A stretch of DNA of 64,000 nt, taken from contig NZ_JBHRTO010000001.1 in the NCBI RefSeq assembly GCF_042646385.1, positions 2,356,001 to 2,420,000 of the forward strand, in the 5' to 3' direction. How positions within the stretch are numbered: position 1 is the first letter of the stretch; each line of letters starts with the position of its first letter. Positions 14,401 through 22,900 of this stretch are shown here, piece by piece. Made by a program: the position numbers and the translations under genes. The DNA comes from Cypionkella sinensis (GTDB lineage: Bacteria > Pseudomonadota > Alphaproteobacteria > Rhodobacterales > Rhodobacteraceae). The notes beneath the pieces were generated by a model. The model did not search any database. It saw nothing but the letters and a program-made list of their open reading frames with translations, and had not been told where the DNA came from.

Positions 14401-15897
14401 CTTGGTCTGGTTCCACCCGTGCAGCACCTGATCGCGCTCGGCAGGCGTCAGCGTGGATATGCTGGCAAGCGGGGCATCGACATCGGCCTGCGCCAAGGCA
14501 TCTGCCAGATGTCGGATGCGCGCAGCATAGGCCTCGGCCTCAGGCAAAGGCAGGCGCGCAGCGTCAAATTGCAGCGCATTCGGCGTCAGCGTAACGGTGG
14601 TTCCGGCAATCGGGCCTGCATCCGCAAGACCGATCTGCGGGCAGGACATGCCCGCAAGCGCTGCATCGCGCGTCAGCAGATCCAAGGCGAAGCCAGGTTT
14701 CAACGCCAGATCCAACGCCCGCCGCGCCTCGGTCACTGACCCCGCGCAAGTCACCCGCACAGGTCGCCAGTCTGACACATATCCCGCCGTCGCCTGTGCA
14801 GCCAACGCCAGATCAACCTCGGTCGCGCCCGAGGCAAGGCCAACCGCCAAGGCAAGCGCGGTCAAATCCGCCGACAGCGGCAAGCTTTGCCAATCTGCGG
14901 CCCCCTGCGCCGTATGCCCCAGCACTGCGGGCTGCAATGCGGTCAAAGCCCTGCGCATCGCCGGATCGGCTGCGGCCAGAGCCTGCCCCAAGACCGTCAG
15001 GCCCGAAACATCACCCGACAGCATCCCATCGGTGACAGTCGCAGGCGACACCGCCAGCCCTTTTTCCTGACAGGTCAGCCGCATCAACCGCACGGCACCC
15101 TGACCGCAGGCCACCACCAGCCCGGCCTCGTCAGCCCGCAACACCTGCCCCGCAGCGCCCGCGCCTTCGGCAATCTCGGCAGCCCCGACATTCAAAACGC
15201 GGGCACGGGTCGCAATCTTTGCCGTGGTCAGCGGGTTCCAGTAGCGGCCATGATCCAAGGCGCGCACCAGTCGCACCACAGCCTCGGCCGATTGGGTAAA
15301 ATCAATCCGCCCCATCGCCGCCGGGCGATCATCGCGCAGATAGAGATGACGCTCGCTCAGATCCTGCGGCTTGCGCTGCAATGCGCCGCTCTCCAACTGC
15401 GCCAGAACGCTGGGAAAGCTTTCCATCGCCGCCTCAAAACACCGCGTGTTCAGGGTCAGCGCGGTATCCTGCGGTGCAATCGCAAAGCTGCGGCTTTCCA
15501 GCACATCGCCTTCGTCCACGCCGCCCGCGATCAGATGCCACGAAATCGCGTGCTGGCTTTCACCGTTCAAGATTGCCCAGACAGGCGCATTCAACCCGGC
15601 AAATTGCGGCAGCGGGCCATCGTGAAAGTTCACCGCTCCGCCCGCCAGCGCCAGAACCTCTGGCCCGATCACCGAGAGGTTGGCCACCGACAGCAGCCAA
15701 TCAACACGGCCCCCCAAGCGCTGTGCCAGATCGCGGCCATAGGCCTCCACCCGCAACCCCCTGGCCTGCGCCCACAGCCGCACATCGGCGTTGCGCGTCA
15801 CCACGGCAGCCAGGGTATGCCCGCGCGCCAACAGCATCTCACCGCATTGGCGGGTCAGGGTTTCATTGCCGATCAGATAAGCGGAAAACTGGGTCAT
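11404..15897 (-). CDS. NRPS: formyltransferase - adenylation (with inserted luciferase-like monooxygenase) - PCP
   Basis: Single-module nonribosomal peptide synthetase of 1497 residues. Residues ~1-300 are a methionyl-tRNA-formyltransferase-like domain with Asn90, His92 and Asp128 in VNFHDGPLPQFAGLNAP and GGVDEGD. Residues ~300-490 resemble a degenerate C-terminal half of a condensation domain with no HHxxxDG. The adenylation domain follows: A3 YTSGSTGRPKG near 652, A4 SLSFDIS, A5 NMYGPTETTIW near 1172, A10 NRKVDRK. A luciferase-like FMN monooxygenase of the MupA/Atu3671 type (about 736-1081; MDFSLYYWG, VWTPERHFHAFGG, VASGWHPDDF) interrupts it between A4 and A5. The specificity code reads DILQLGMIWK, a glycine code. 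The PCP Ser is in LGGHSLLA near 1422. No thioesterase. The ATG at 15897 has TAAGGA 7 nt upstream; an earlier ATG at 15939 overlaps the upstream gene. Confidence 0.93.
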   Translation of the reverse strand: MTQFSAYLIGNETLTRQCGEMLLARGHTLAAVVTRNADVRLWAQARGLRVEAYGRDLAQRLGGRVDWLLSVANLSVIGPEVLALAGGAVNFHDGPLPQFAGLNAPVWAILNGESQHAISWHLIAGGVDEGDVLESRSFAIAPQDTALTLNTRCFEAAMESFPSVLAQLESGALQRKPQDLSERHLYLRDDRPAAMGRIDFTQSAEAVVRLVRALDHGRYWNPLTTAKIATRARVLNVGAAEIAEGAGAAGQVLRADEAGLVVACGQGAVRLMRLTCQEKGLAVSPATVTDGMLSGDVSGLTVLGQALAAADPAMRRALTALQPAVLGHTAQGAADWQSLPLSADLTALALAVGLASGATEVDLALAAQATAGYVSDWRPVRVTCAGSVTEARRALDLALKPGFALDLLTRDAALAGMSCPQIGLADAGPIAGTTVTLTPNALQFDAARLPLPEAEAYAARIRHLADALAQADVDAPLASISTLTPAERDQVLHGWNQTKTPYDASLCVHHAFERQVQRSPDAVALVCDDQSLPYAALNARANRVAHLLIGMGVGPGTLVGLCLNRSLDLLVGALAIQKAGGAYVPMDPAYPADRIALYIEDSACPVIVTHSKIAAGLPSHQAQVLCLDTDGRPGQARDDDPISGVTSADLAYMIYTSGSTGRPKGVMVEHRNVANFFTGMDLRIGPEAGVWLAVTSLSFDISVLELFWTLARGFKVVLTSDENRSLVSGGTIASAQKMDFSLYYWGNDDGAGPKKYELLLEGAKFADSHGFCAVWTPERHFHAFGGPYPNPSVTGAAVAAVTKNIGVRAGSCVMPLHHPARIAEEWAVIDNLTNGRAGVAVASGWHPDDFVLRPENTPPNNKAAMFAAADQVRRLWRGEKVGFPTADGGMFELVSQPRPVSKELPLWVTTAGNPDTWREAGSIGANVLTHLLGQSIDEVAGKITLYHQALRAAGHDPANHTVTLMLHSYIARDRDHAREVARGPMKEYLRSAAALIKQYAWAFPAFKKPQGVSNPMQIDLQSLSAEETEAILDFAFQRYFEDSGLFGTVEDALARVEQLKRIGVGEVACLIDYGIAPEKVMEGLYPLAEVVARANAGGGVAADDFSIAAQILRHGVTHLQCTPSMARMITMNAESRVALAGVRTMLLGGEALPGALVADLRQATRARILNMYGPTETTIWSSVEEVGAVDGVCNIGTPLANQQIYVLDEAMNPVAPGVAGELWIGGDGVTRGYWQRPDLTAERFVTDGFVTPDRACAWGARMYRTGDLVRWRADGKVDFLGRTDHQVKLRGYRIELGEIESVLEAQPGVRQAVVMAREDTPGDLRLVAYLIGTATEPALRASLAGVLPEHMMPAHFVTLDTFPLTPNRKVDRKALPAPSSKPLEAQNFVAPVSDIEAQIAAIWGRVLGVAKVGAKDNFFALGGHSLLAVQVHREIRDSLGVSKLSITDIFRFPVLSALAAHLDDRPKAAPMAATSDRADARADAMARRRAMRGQAGA

Positions 15898-15907
15898 CTT
15901 GGCATCC

Positions 15908-16915
15908 TTACCCGCGCGTGCCGCGGGGCGATTTGGCAAAAGCGGCAGGTCTGCCGCGCACAGAATTCAACACCGCGCGCAGCGCGTGCAGCGTCAGGTC
16001 GGTCAGATACAACGGCGGATCGCCCCGGTCTTTGCGCTGGATCAGAAGCCGCGCGCGCCACAGAATGCCGCCACAGATCAGCGCCAAAGTGGCGGCAATC
16101 GCATAAGCAACGCCATGGTTTTTCACCAGATAATGCAAACGGCTGTCCAGCCAAAACTGCGGAATGCGCGACCATTGCCGCATGCCGGTCGAGACCGAGC
16201 CGATATGCATCACCCGGCTTTCCACGACATAATCCGTCGGCCAACCCGCCAACGCCGCACGCCGGCACAGATCGGTCTCTTCGAAATACAGAAAAAACCG
16301 CTCATCAAACAGGCCGATCTGATCCAGCACCGCCCTGCGCATCATCAGGCTTGCGCCCGCCAGCCAATCGACCCGGCGCGTCGCCTGCGGGATTGGTTGC
16401 GCCACGATCCAGCAGTTCAGCATCCGGCTGACCGGGCCAAAGCGGATCTGCCCCTCAAACTCTGACGCAATCGAGGGAAAGCGGAAGGCGGTGCGGTGCG
16501 GCGCACCATCGTCGCCATAGATAAAGCTGCCCGCAAAGCCCGTCGCCGGATGGGTCTGCAGATGCTGCAACAGGGCGCGAATGGCTCCGGGTTCGGGGAA
16601 AGCATCCGAGTTCAGGATATAGACAAAGTCTGGTGCGCTGCCATCAGGCATCCCGGCGCGGATGCCAAAGTTGTTGCCCGCGCCAAAGCCGCCGTTGTGC
16701 CCGGATTGCAAAACCCGCACCGCCTGCGGCCCCTGATCCCAGCCGCGTTTGCGCACTTCGGCAGCCATGGTTTCAAACGATTCATCGCCGGAATCGTTGT
16801 CAACGATCACCAGCGCCCCGGCTAGCCCCTCCAGCGCCACAAGCGCCGATTCCGCCGCCCGAAGCGTCATCTCGGCAGAGCGCCAGTTCAGCAAAACCGT
16901 CAGCAACCCCGCCAT
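15908..16915 (-). CDS. family 2 glycosyltransferase between PKS and NRPS
   Basis: GT2-type (rhamnosyltransferase/WbbL-like) glycosyltransferase of 335 residues. The N-terminal GT-A fold shows TVLLNWRS, VIVDNDSGDES, HNGGFGAGNN and the metal-binding-like YILNSDAF. The acceptor region carries WLAGASLMMRR and FFLYFEETDLCRRA. A single hydrophobic segment near 265-285 (YAIAATLALICGGILW) suggests membrane association. The gene starts 2 nt after the PKS stop and ends 10 nt before the NRPS start, so it is co-transcribed and probably works with them. Donor could be dTDP-rhamnose, since the rml genes lie further along; this is inference. Confidence 0.9.
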   Translation of the reverse strand: MAGLLTVLLNWRSAEMTLRAAESALVALEGLAGALVIVDNDSGDESFETMAAEVRKRGWDQGPQAVRVLQSGHNGGFGAGNNFGIRAGMPDGSAPDFVYILNSDAFPEPGAIRALLQHLQTHPATGFAGSFIYGDDGAPHRTAFRFPSIASEFEGQIRFGPVSRMLNCWIVAQPIPQATRRVDWLAGASLMMRRAVLDQIGLFDERFFLYFEETDLCRRAALAGWPTDYVVESRVMHIGSVSTGMRQWSRIPQFWLDSRLHYLVKNHGVAYAIAATLALICGGILWRARLLIQRKDRGDPPLYLTDLTLHALRAVLNSVRGRPAAFAKSPRGTRG

Positions 16916-16917
16916 GG

Positions 16918-19900
16918 CTATTCCGCCGCCGTGGCAAGCGGGGTGGCAGCCGTGGTCTCGGCCTCGGCAATCACCGCGCGCAGCTTCGCCGCCAGCACCC
17001 GCACATTCGGCTCCAGCACCATACTGTCGTGATCGCCGGGCACTTCTATCGTCACCAAGCTTGGGGCGAACTGCGTCAGGTCGTTGTCATCAAAGACATA
17101 TTCCTTCGCCTTCGACACCCAGTTGCCCGCCGTCACCGCCCAATGCCGATCCAGCGGCGGGCGGAACAACACCGTGGCCCCACGCCGCTTTGTCATCTGA
17201 TAAAGCGGCAAGGCCGCGCGGAAAGCCGCCTCAATCGCGGCATTGTGGAATTGCGCATCAGTCTGTTCCATCGCCTGCGGCTGACGCTTTTGCATCTCCC
17301 ATTCCCAGCGTTTGCGCGCCCATTCGGCCAGATAGCCGGGGCCTTTGGCGCGCAATTCGGCCAGTTTGATTAAGGCTTTATCGGCACGGCTCAAGCTGGG
17401 GCGCATGGGCAAGGGTGTGTCCAGCAGAACCACCATTGACACCACCTCGCCCGCGGCTTCCAACTGCCGCGCCATTTCCCAGGCGGTCAGCCCCCCGCCC
17501 GAGAATCCGCCCAGCATATACGGCCCCTTCGGCTGCACCTGCCGCAGTTCGGCGATGTAATCCGCCGCCGCTTCGGGCAGGGTTTCATGCGGCGCGGCAT
17601 CGCCGTAAAGCCCGCGCGCCTGAAGCCCGTAGAACGGCCGATCCCCACCCAAAAGCTGCGCAAGATGCCGCAGGTTCAGCACGTTGCCGAACATGCCCGC
17701 CACCAGGAAGAACGGCTGTTTCGCCCCACCCTCACCCTGATGCATCGGCACCAGATGGGTGAACCGCCGCGCCGGAGCCGCCAGCTTTGCAGGGGCATCG
17801 CCGCCCACATCGCCAATCTGCGCGATGATCAACGCCGCGCAACGCGCAATCGTCGGCGCTTCAAACAGCACCGAAATAGGGAAATCCACCCGATAGGTCT
17901 TCTTCACCATCGCGAACAGGCGCACCGCGATCAGGCTATGCCCACCCAGATCGAAGAAACTGTCCTCGACCCCAACCTGCGCCACGCCCAGAAGTTCCTG
18001 CCAGAACCCGACCAGAGTGCGTTCCACATCGTTGCGCGGCTCGACATAGGCAGTGTCCAGATCGGGGCGCTCAAACGCTTTGCCCTCGGTCTTGGCCGCC
18101 TCTGCCTCGGCGGTCTGACGGATCAGGTCGGGCAGGTTCAGGCTGGAGACGATGATCTGGCTGCCCCCCAAAGCCACCGCCCGCCCAAATGCCTCGGCCC
18201 CCTCGCTGGGTTTAATCCCCAAGTTGAAGGCATGCAGCAAACGCTCCTCGGCGGGTGAAACTGGCTTGGCCGCCACATCATCATAGACCAACTCACGGGG
18301 ATCGGGGGCGGCGAATGTCAGGCCACCCTCAAGCCGGTGGATGTTAAAGCCTTCGATTTCCACACAAATCTCGCCATCTGGCGTGGCCAGCGTCACATCA
18401 AAACAGGCGGTCGAGGCCCCCACGCGGTTATCCGCCGCATTGCGCACCCAAGACACGATCTGCGCCGGAAGCGGGCGCAAAACCCGGATGCGGGTGTAGG
18501 AAACCGGCACCCAAAGATGATCGGGTTGATAGCCCGCGATCAGCCCCATCGCCCAGCCCGTCGCCAGATCCATCAGCGCCGGGTGCAATATCCAGCTTGC
18601 CACCTCGGACGCAAAATCGTCGGGCAGCGCCAGCCGCGCCAGACCCTCACCTGCGCCAATCGTGCGCGATTGCAGCACCCTCCAGCGCGGCCCAAAGGCC
18701 AGATGCTGCTCTTGCGGGCTGCGCAAGCCGATGCCGGTTTCCGGGGCAGGCAAGCGCCCGGCAATCGCCAAAACGTCAATGCGCGCCGGGGTGGCCGCCG
18801 CTGGGATCGCCCGTGCCTGCGCATGCAACTGCCACCCCAGACGCCCCTTCACCGTGACGGCAGAGCGCAACTCGAACCCATAGCCTTCTTCACTGCGCGA
18901 CAAGGTGGCGCGCACCAGCCGCGTCTCGGTATCAGCCACATCCAGCGGGCGGAAGAAATACAGATCGCGCAGCTCAAACGCGCCGGTTTCGCCCTGCGCG
19001 CGCAAAGCTTCGGCAGCGATTTCAATCGTGCCGGTGCCGGGGATCAGCGCTTGGCCCGCTTTGGTGCGATGCCCGTCCAGCGCCCAGCGATCCACCGCGT
19101 AAGCCGCGGTGAACAGACGGTTGCCCTGCGCGTCAAACCCAGCCTCATCCAGCATCGGTGCAGAGATCGGCAGGCGCGGCGCGGGCGGTGCGCCGGTGCG
19201 ATCCGCCAAAGCCTCGGCTGCCATGCCAACGCCCGTCCATATCCCCCAATTCAGCGCCACCACCTTGGTTTTGCCAGCGCTGCGCGACTTGGCATAGGCA
19301 TTCAGAAATTCATTCGCCGCAACATAGTCGATCTGCCCCGCAGGCCCGGTGACGGTCGAGGTTGAGGCAAACACCACCAGCAGATCAATCGCGCCATCGG
19401 GGAACAACCGATCCAGCACCAAAGTGCCGTGCAGTTTCGGCGCGAAAACTTCCTCGACCTGCGCCGGGGATTTCACCAAAAGCGGCCCGTCATCCACCAC
19501 ACCGGCGGCATGAATCACCGCGCGCACCGCACCAAAGCGCTGCACACCCGCCGCAACTGCTGCCTGCATGTCTTCCATATTGCAGACATCGGCAGTGGCG
19601 ACAAACACTTCGCCTCCCAAAGCCTCAAGCCGCTGCAACGCCAAAATCCGCCGCGCGATGGGCCCTGCGGGATCATGGGTCGCCAGATAATGCGCCCAAG
19701 TGCTGCGATCCGGCAGATTGCGCCGTGCGATCAGGGTGATCTTGGCACCGTGCCGCTGGATCAAGTCTTCGGCAATGGTCAGCCCGATACCGCCAAAGCC
19801 CCCGGTGATCAGCACATGCGCACCCTGCTGCAGGCTTAGGCGTTGTTCCGGCAAGACGGCGGGCTTCAGCCCAAGTTCAAAACGCTTTTCACCGCGCAGT

Positions 19901-22900
19901 GCCGCAACAACGCCGGACGGCGCTGCCAGAAGGTCTTCCAGAACCTGTTCGGCCAAGGGCTGCAACGCGGGATTGCCCCGTCGCGGCAGCGGCGGCAGCA
20001 CCACATCCAGCGTCGAGACAGAAATCCCCGGCAATTCGCGCGGGATCACCCGCACCGGGCCCAGAATGGTGGCCTTTTCAGGGTCGGCCAGCGGCTCGGC
20101 CTTCACCTGCGCCGCCCCTGTTGTTGCCACCGTCAGATGGATCGGACGCGGCAGACTCTCCTCGGCCATCGCCTGCGCCAGAAACAGCAGACTGTAGAAA
20201 CCCTGTTCAAGATTGCGATGGAAAAAGCTGGAGCCGGGGCGGAAATCAGCCCCCCGCGTCACCAGCCAGAAATGCGCGATCCGGCTGGGCACCTGCCCCT
20301 TAGCCACCAGATCGCGGAGCAGTTGATCATAACCTTCGCGCCCCCGCTCTGGCGCCAGAAGATAGCCACCCTCGCCATCGCGGCCAAAAGCATCGCCCGC
20401 GCGCACCGTCGTCACATGATGGCCCGCCGCACGCAGTTGCGCGGCACATGCGGCACCAAGCCCTTCTGCATCGACAAAAATCAGCCAGTTCTCGGGCTTT
20501 GCATCGCCCAAATCCGCGCTCAGATCAAACCCCGTCGCCGCCGGTCGCCAATGCGGTTTCCAGCCCCATTGGCCAATATCGTCGATCCGGGCTGGCAGCG
20601 CCGCAGCTTCCACCTCAGCCCCCTTGCCGGGTTCGATGAAATAGGGTTTGCGCTGAAACGCATAGGTCGGCAGCACCACCCGATTGCGCGCAGCGCCACC
20701 CCAGATCGGCTCCCAATCCACCGGCACGCCACAAGCCCACAGCCGCGCGATGGAAGCCACATGCCAGGCGTCATCTGCCATCTTCTGCTCGGGGTGACGC
20801 AAAGCCGCTATCACCTGGCCCTGAGGCACGCCATTGGCCTGCGCCAGCGAAGACAGCGCCCGCCCCGGCCCCATCTCCAGATAAACCCGCCCCGGTTCGG
20901 CCATCAGATCGGCCATGCAAGCCTGAAAGTTCACCGTATTGCGCAGGTGTTGCACCCAATAGGCAGGGCTGGTCGCCTCGGCATCGGTCAGGCGTTTGCC
21001 AGAGCGGTTGCTGACGATCGGAATCTGCGGCGGGTTCAGGCGGATACTGGCAAGATAATCGCCAAACCGGGCCAAGATCGGCTCCAACATCCGGCTATGC
21101 GCGGCAATGTCGATCTGGATGCGCTGTGTCTCGACATCGGCCTTCGCCAAGTCTGCCGCCAAGGCCAGCAAAGTCGCATCCGGCCCCGACACCACGCAAA
21201 GCCCCGGCGCATTGACCGAGGCCAGATCAAGATCACCGGTGAGATAGGGCCGCAGATCGGCCTCGGCCAGCGGCACGGAAAGCATCCCCCCCGGCGCAAT
21301 CGTGTCAAACAAGCTGCCGCGCAGATGGACAAGGCCGATGCAATCCTCAAACCCGATCACCCCCGCCAGACAGGCCGCGGTGTTTTCGCCCATCGAATGC
21401 CCGACCAGCACCGCAGGCGTCACCCCCCACGACATATACAACTGCGCCAGCGCGTATTCGGTGATCATGATCAGCGGCAGTTGCACCGAGGGTCGCTTCA
21501 ACTGCTCATGCGCCGCAGCTTCCGTCCCCGGCTCTGGCAGCCACAAAGCCCGGATGTCGTAATCCAGCTTCGGCTGCAAAACCGCCAAGCCCTTGTCCAT
21601 CCAATCGGCAAACACGGGTTCGGTTGCGTAGATATCGCGCGCCATACCGGCATATTGCGCGCCGCCACCGGGGAACATGAACACGACCTCGGGGTTCTCG
21701 CCCAGATAATCATGGTTGAACACCCGGCGTGGATCGCCACCTTCCAGCAGAAATGCTGCTTCGTCATGCGATCCAGCCACCAACACCCGGCGCTTTTCAA
21801 ACGCCCGCCGTCCCTCTTTCAGGGTAAAGGCGACATCGGCCAGATCCTGCGTTTGATCGCTACGCAGATGCGCCGCCAAACGCGCAGCACCGGCATCCAG
21901 CGCGCCCTTCGACTTCGCTGAAACTACAAGCGGCTGGAACGGCCACAGGCTTTCCTCGCCCGGCTTGCGCGCCGGGGCTTCCTGTAACACCACATGCGCA
22001 TTGGTGCCGCCCACGCCAAGGCTGTTCACCCCCGCAAGGCGCGGTTTGTCGCTGGCCCAATCCGTCAAGCGGTCATTCACCATGAATGGGCTAGAGCCGA
22101 AATCAATCGACGGGTTCGGCGCTTCATAGCCCAAGCTGGGCGGCAACTGCCGATGATGCAAGGACAGCGCCACCTTGATCAGGCTAGCCACCCCCGCCGC
22201 CGTATCCAGATGCCCGATGTTGGTCTTGACCGAGCCGATGCGGCAGCTCGCCACCGCGTCGGTGGTCTGCCGGAACGCCTGTGTCAGTGCCGCCACCTCA
22301 ATCGGATCGCCCAGATAGGTGCCCGTGCCGTGACATTCCACATAAGACACATCCTGCGCGGCAACCCCGGCAATGCCCTGAGCCTCGGCAATGCACTTGG
22401 CCTGCCCATCCACCGACGGCGCCAGATAGCCAGCCTTAGCTGCACCATCATTGTTCACCGCCGATCCCTTCAGGATCGCCCAGATATGGTCGCCATCACG
22501 GATCGCATCTTTGGCGCGGCGCAACACCACCGCACCCGCACCCGAGCCAAATACCGTGCCCTCGGCGCGGTGATCAAACGCGTGGCAATGGCCGTCAGGC
22601 GACAGAATCTCGCCCTCGGTGAACAGATAGCCGCGGGCGTGTGGCAATTCGATGGTGACGCCCCCCGCAAGCGCCATGTCGCATTCGCCATTCAGCAGCG
22701 CCTGCGTGGCATAGTGCACCGCCACCAAAGACGTGGAGCAGGCGGTTTGCAGGTTGATCGAGGGGCCTTTCAGATCGAAGATATGGCTGACCCGCGTCGC
22801 CAGAAAATCCTTGTCATTGCCGGTGTGGCGCAGCAGGAACATGCCGGTCTGATCGACCAGATCGCGGTTGGAACACAGGTTGAAATAGAAATAGCTGCCC

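Noticed and set aside
3973..15897. Possible functional link between the formate dehydrogenase operon and the formyltransferase domain of the NRPS
   Set aside because: The formyl donor of such domains is 10-formyl-tetrahydrofolate, whereas FDH oxidises formate. A peptidase gene separates them on the opposite strand, so proximity alone is not evidence.
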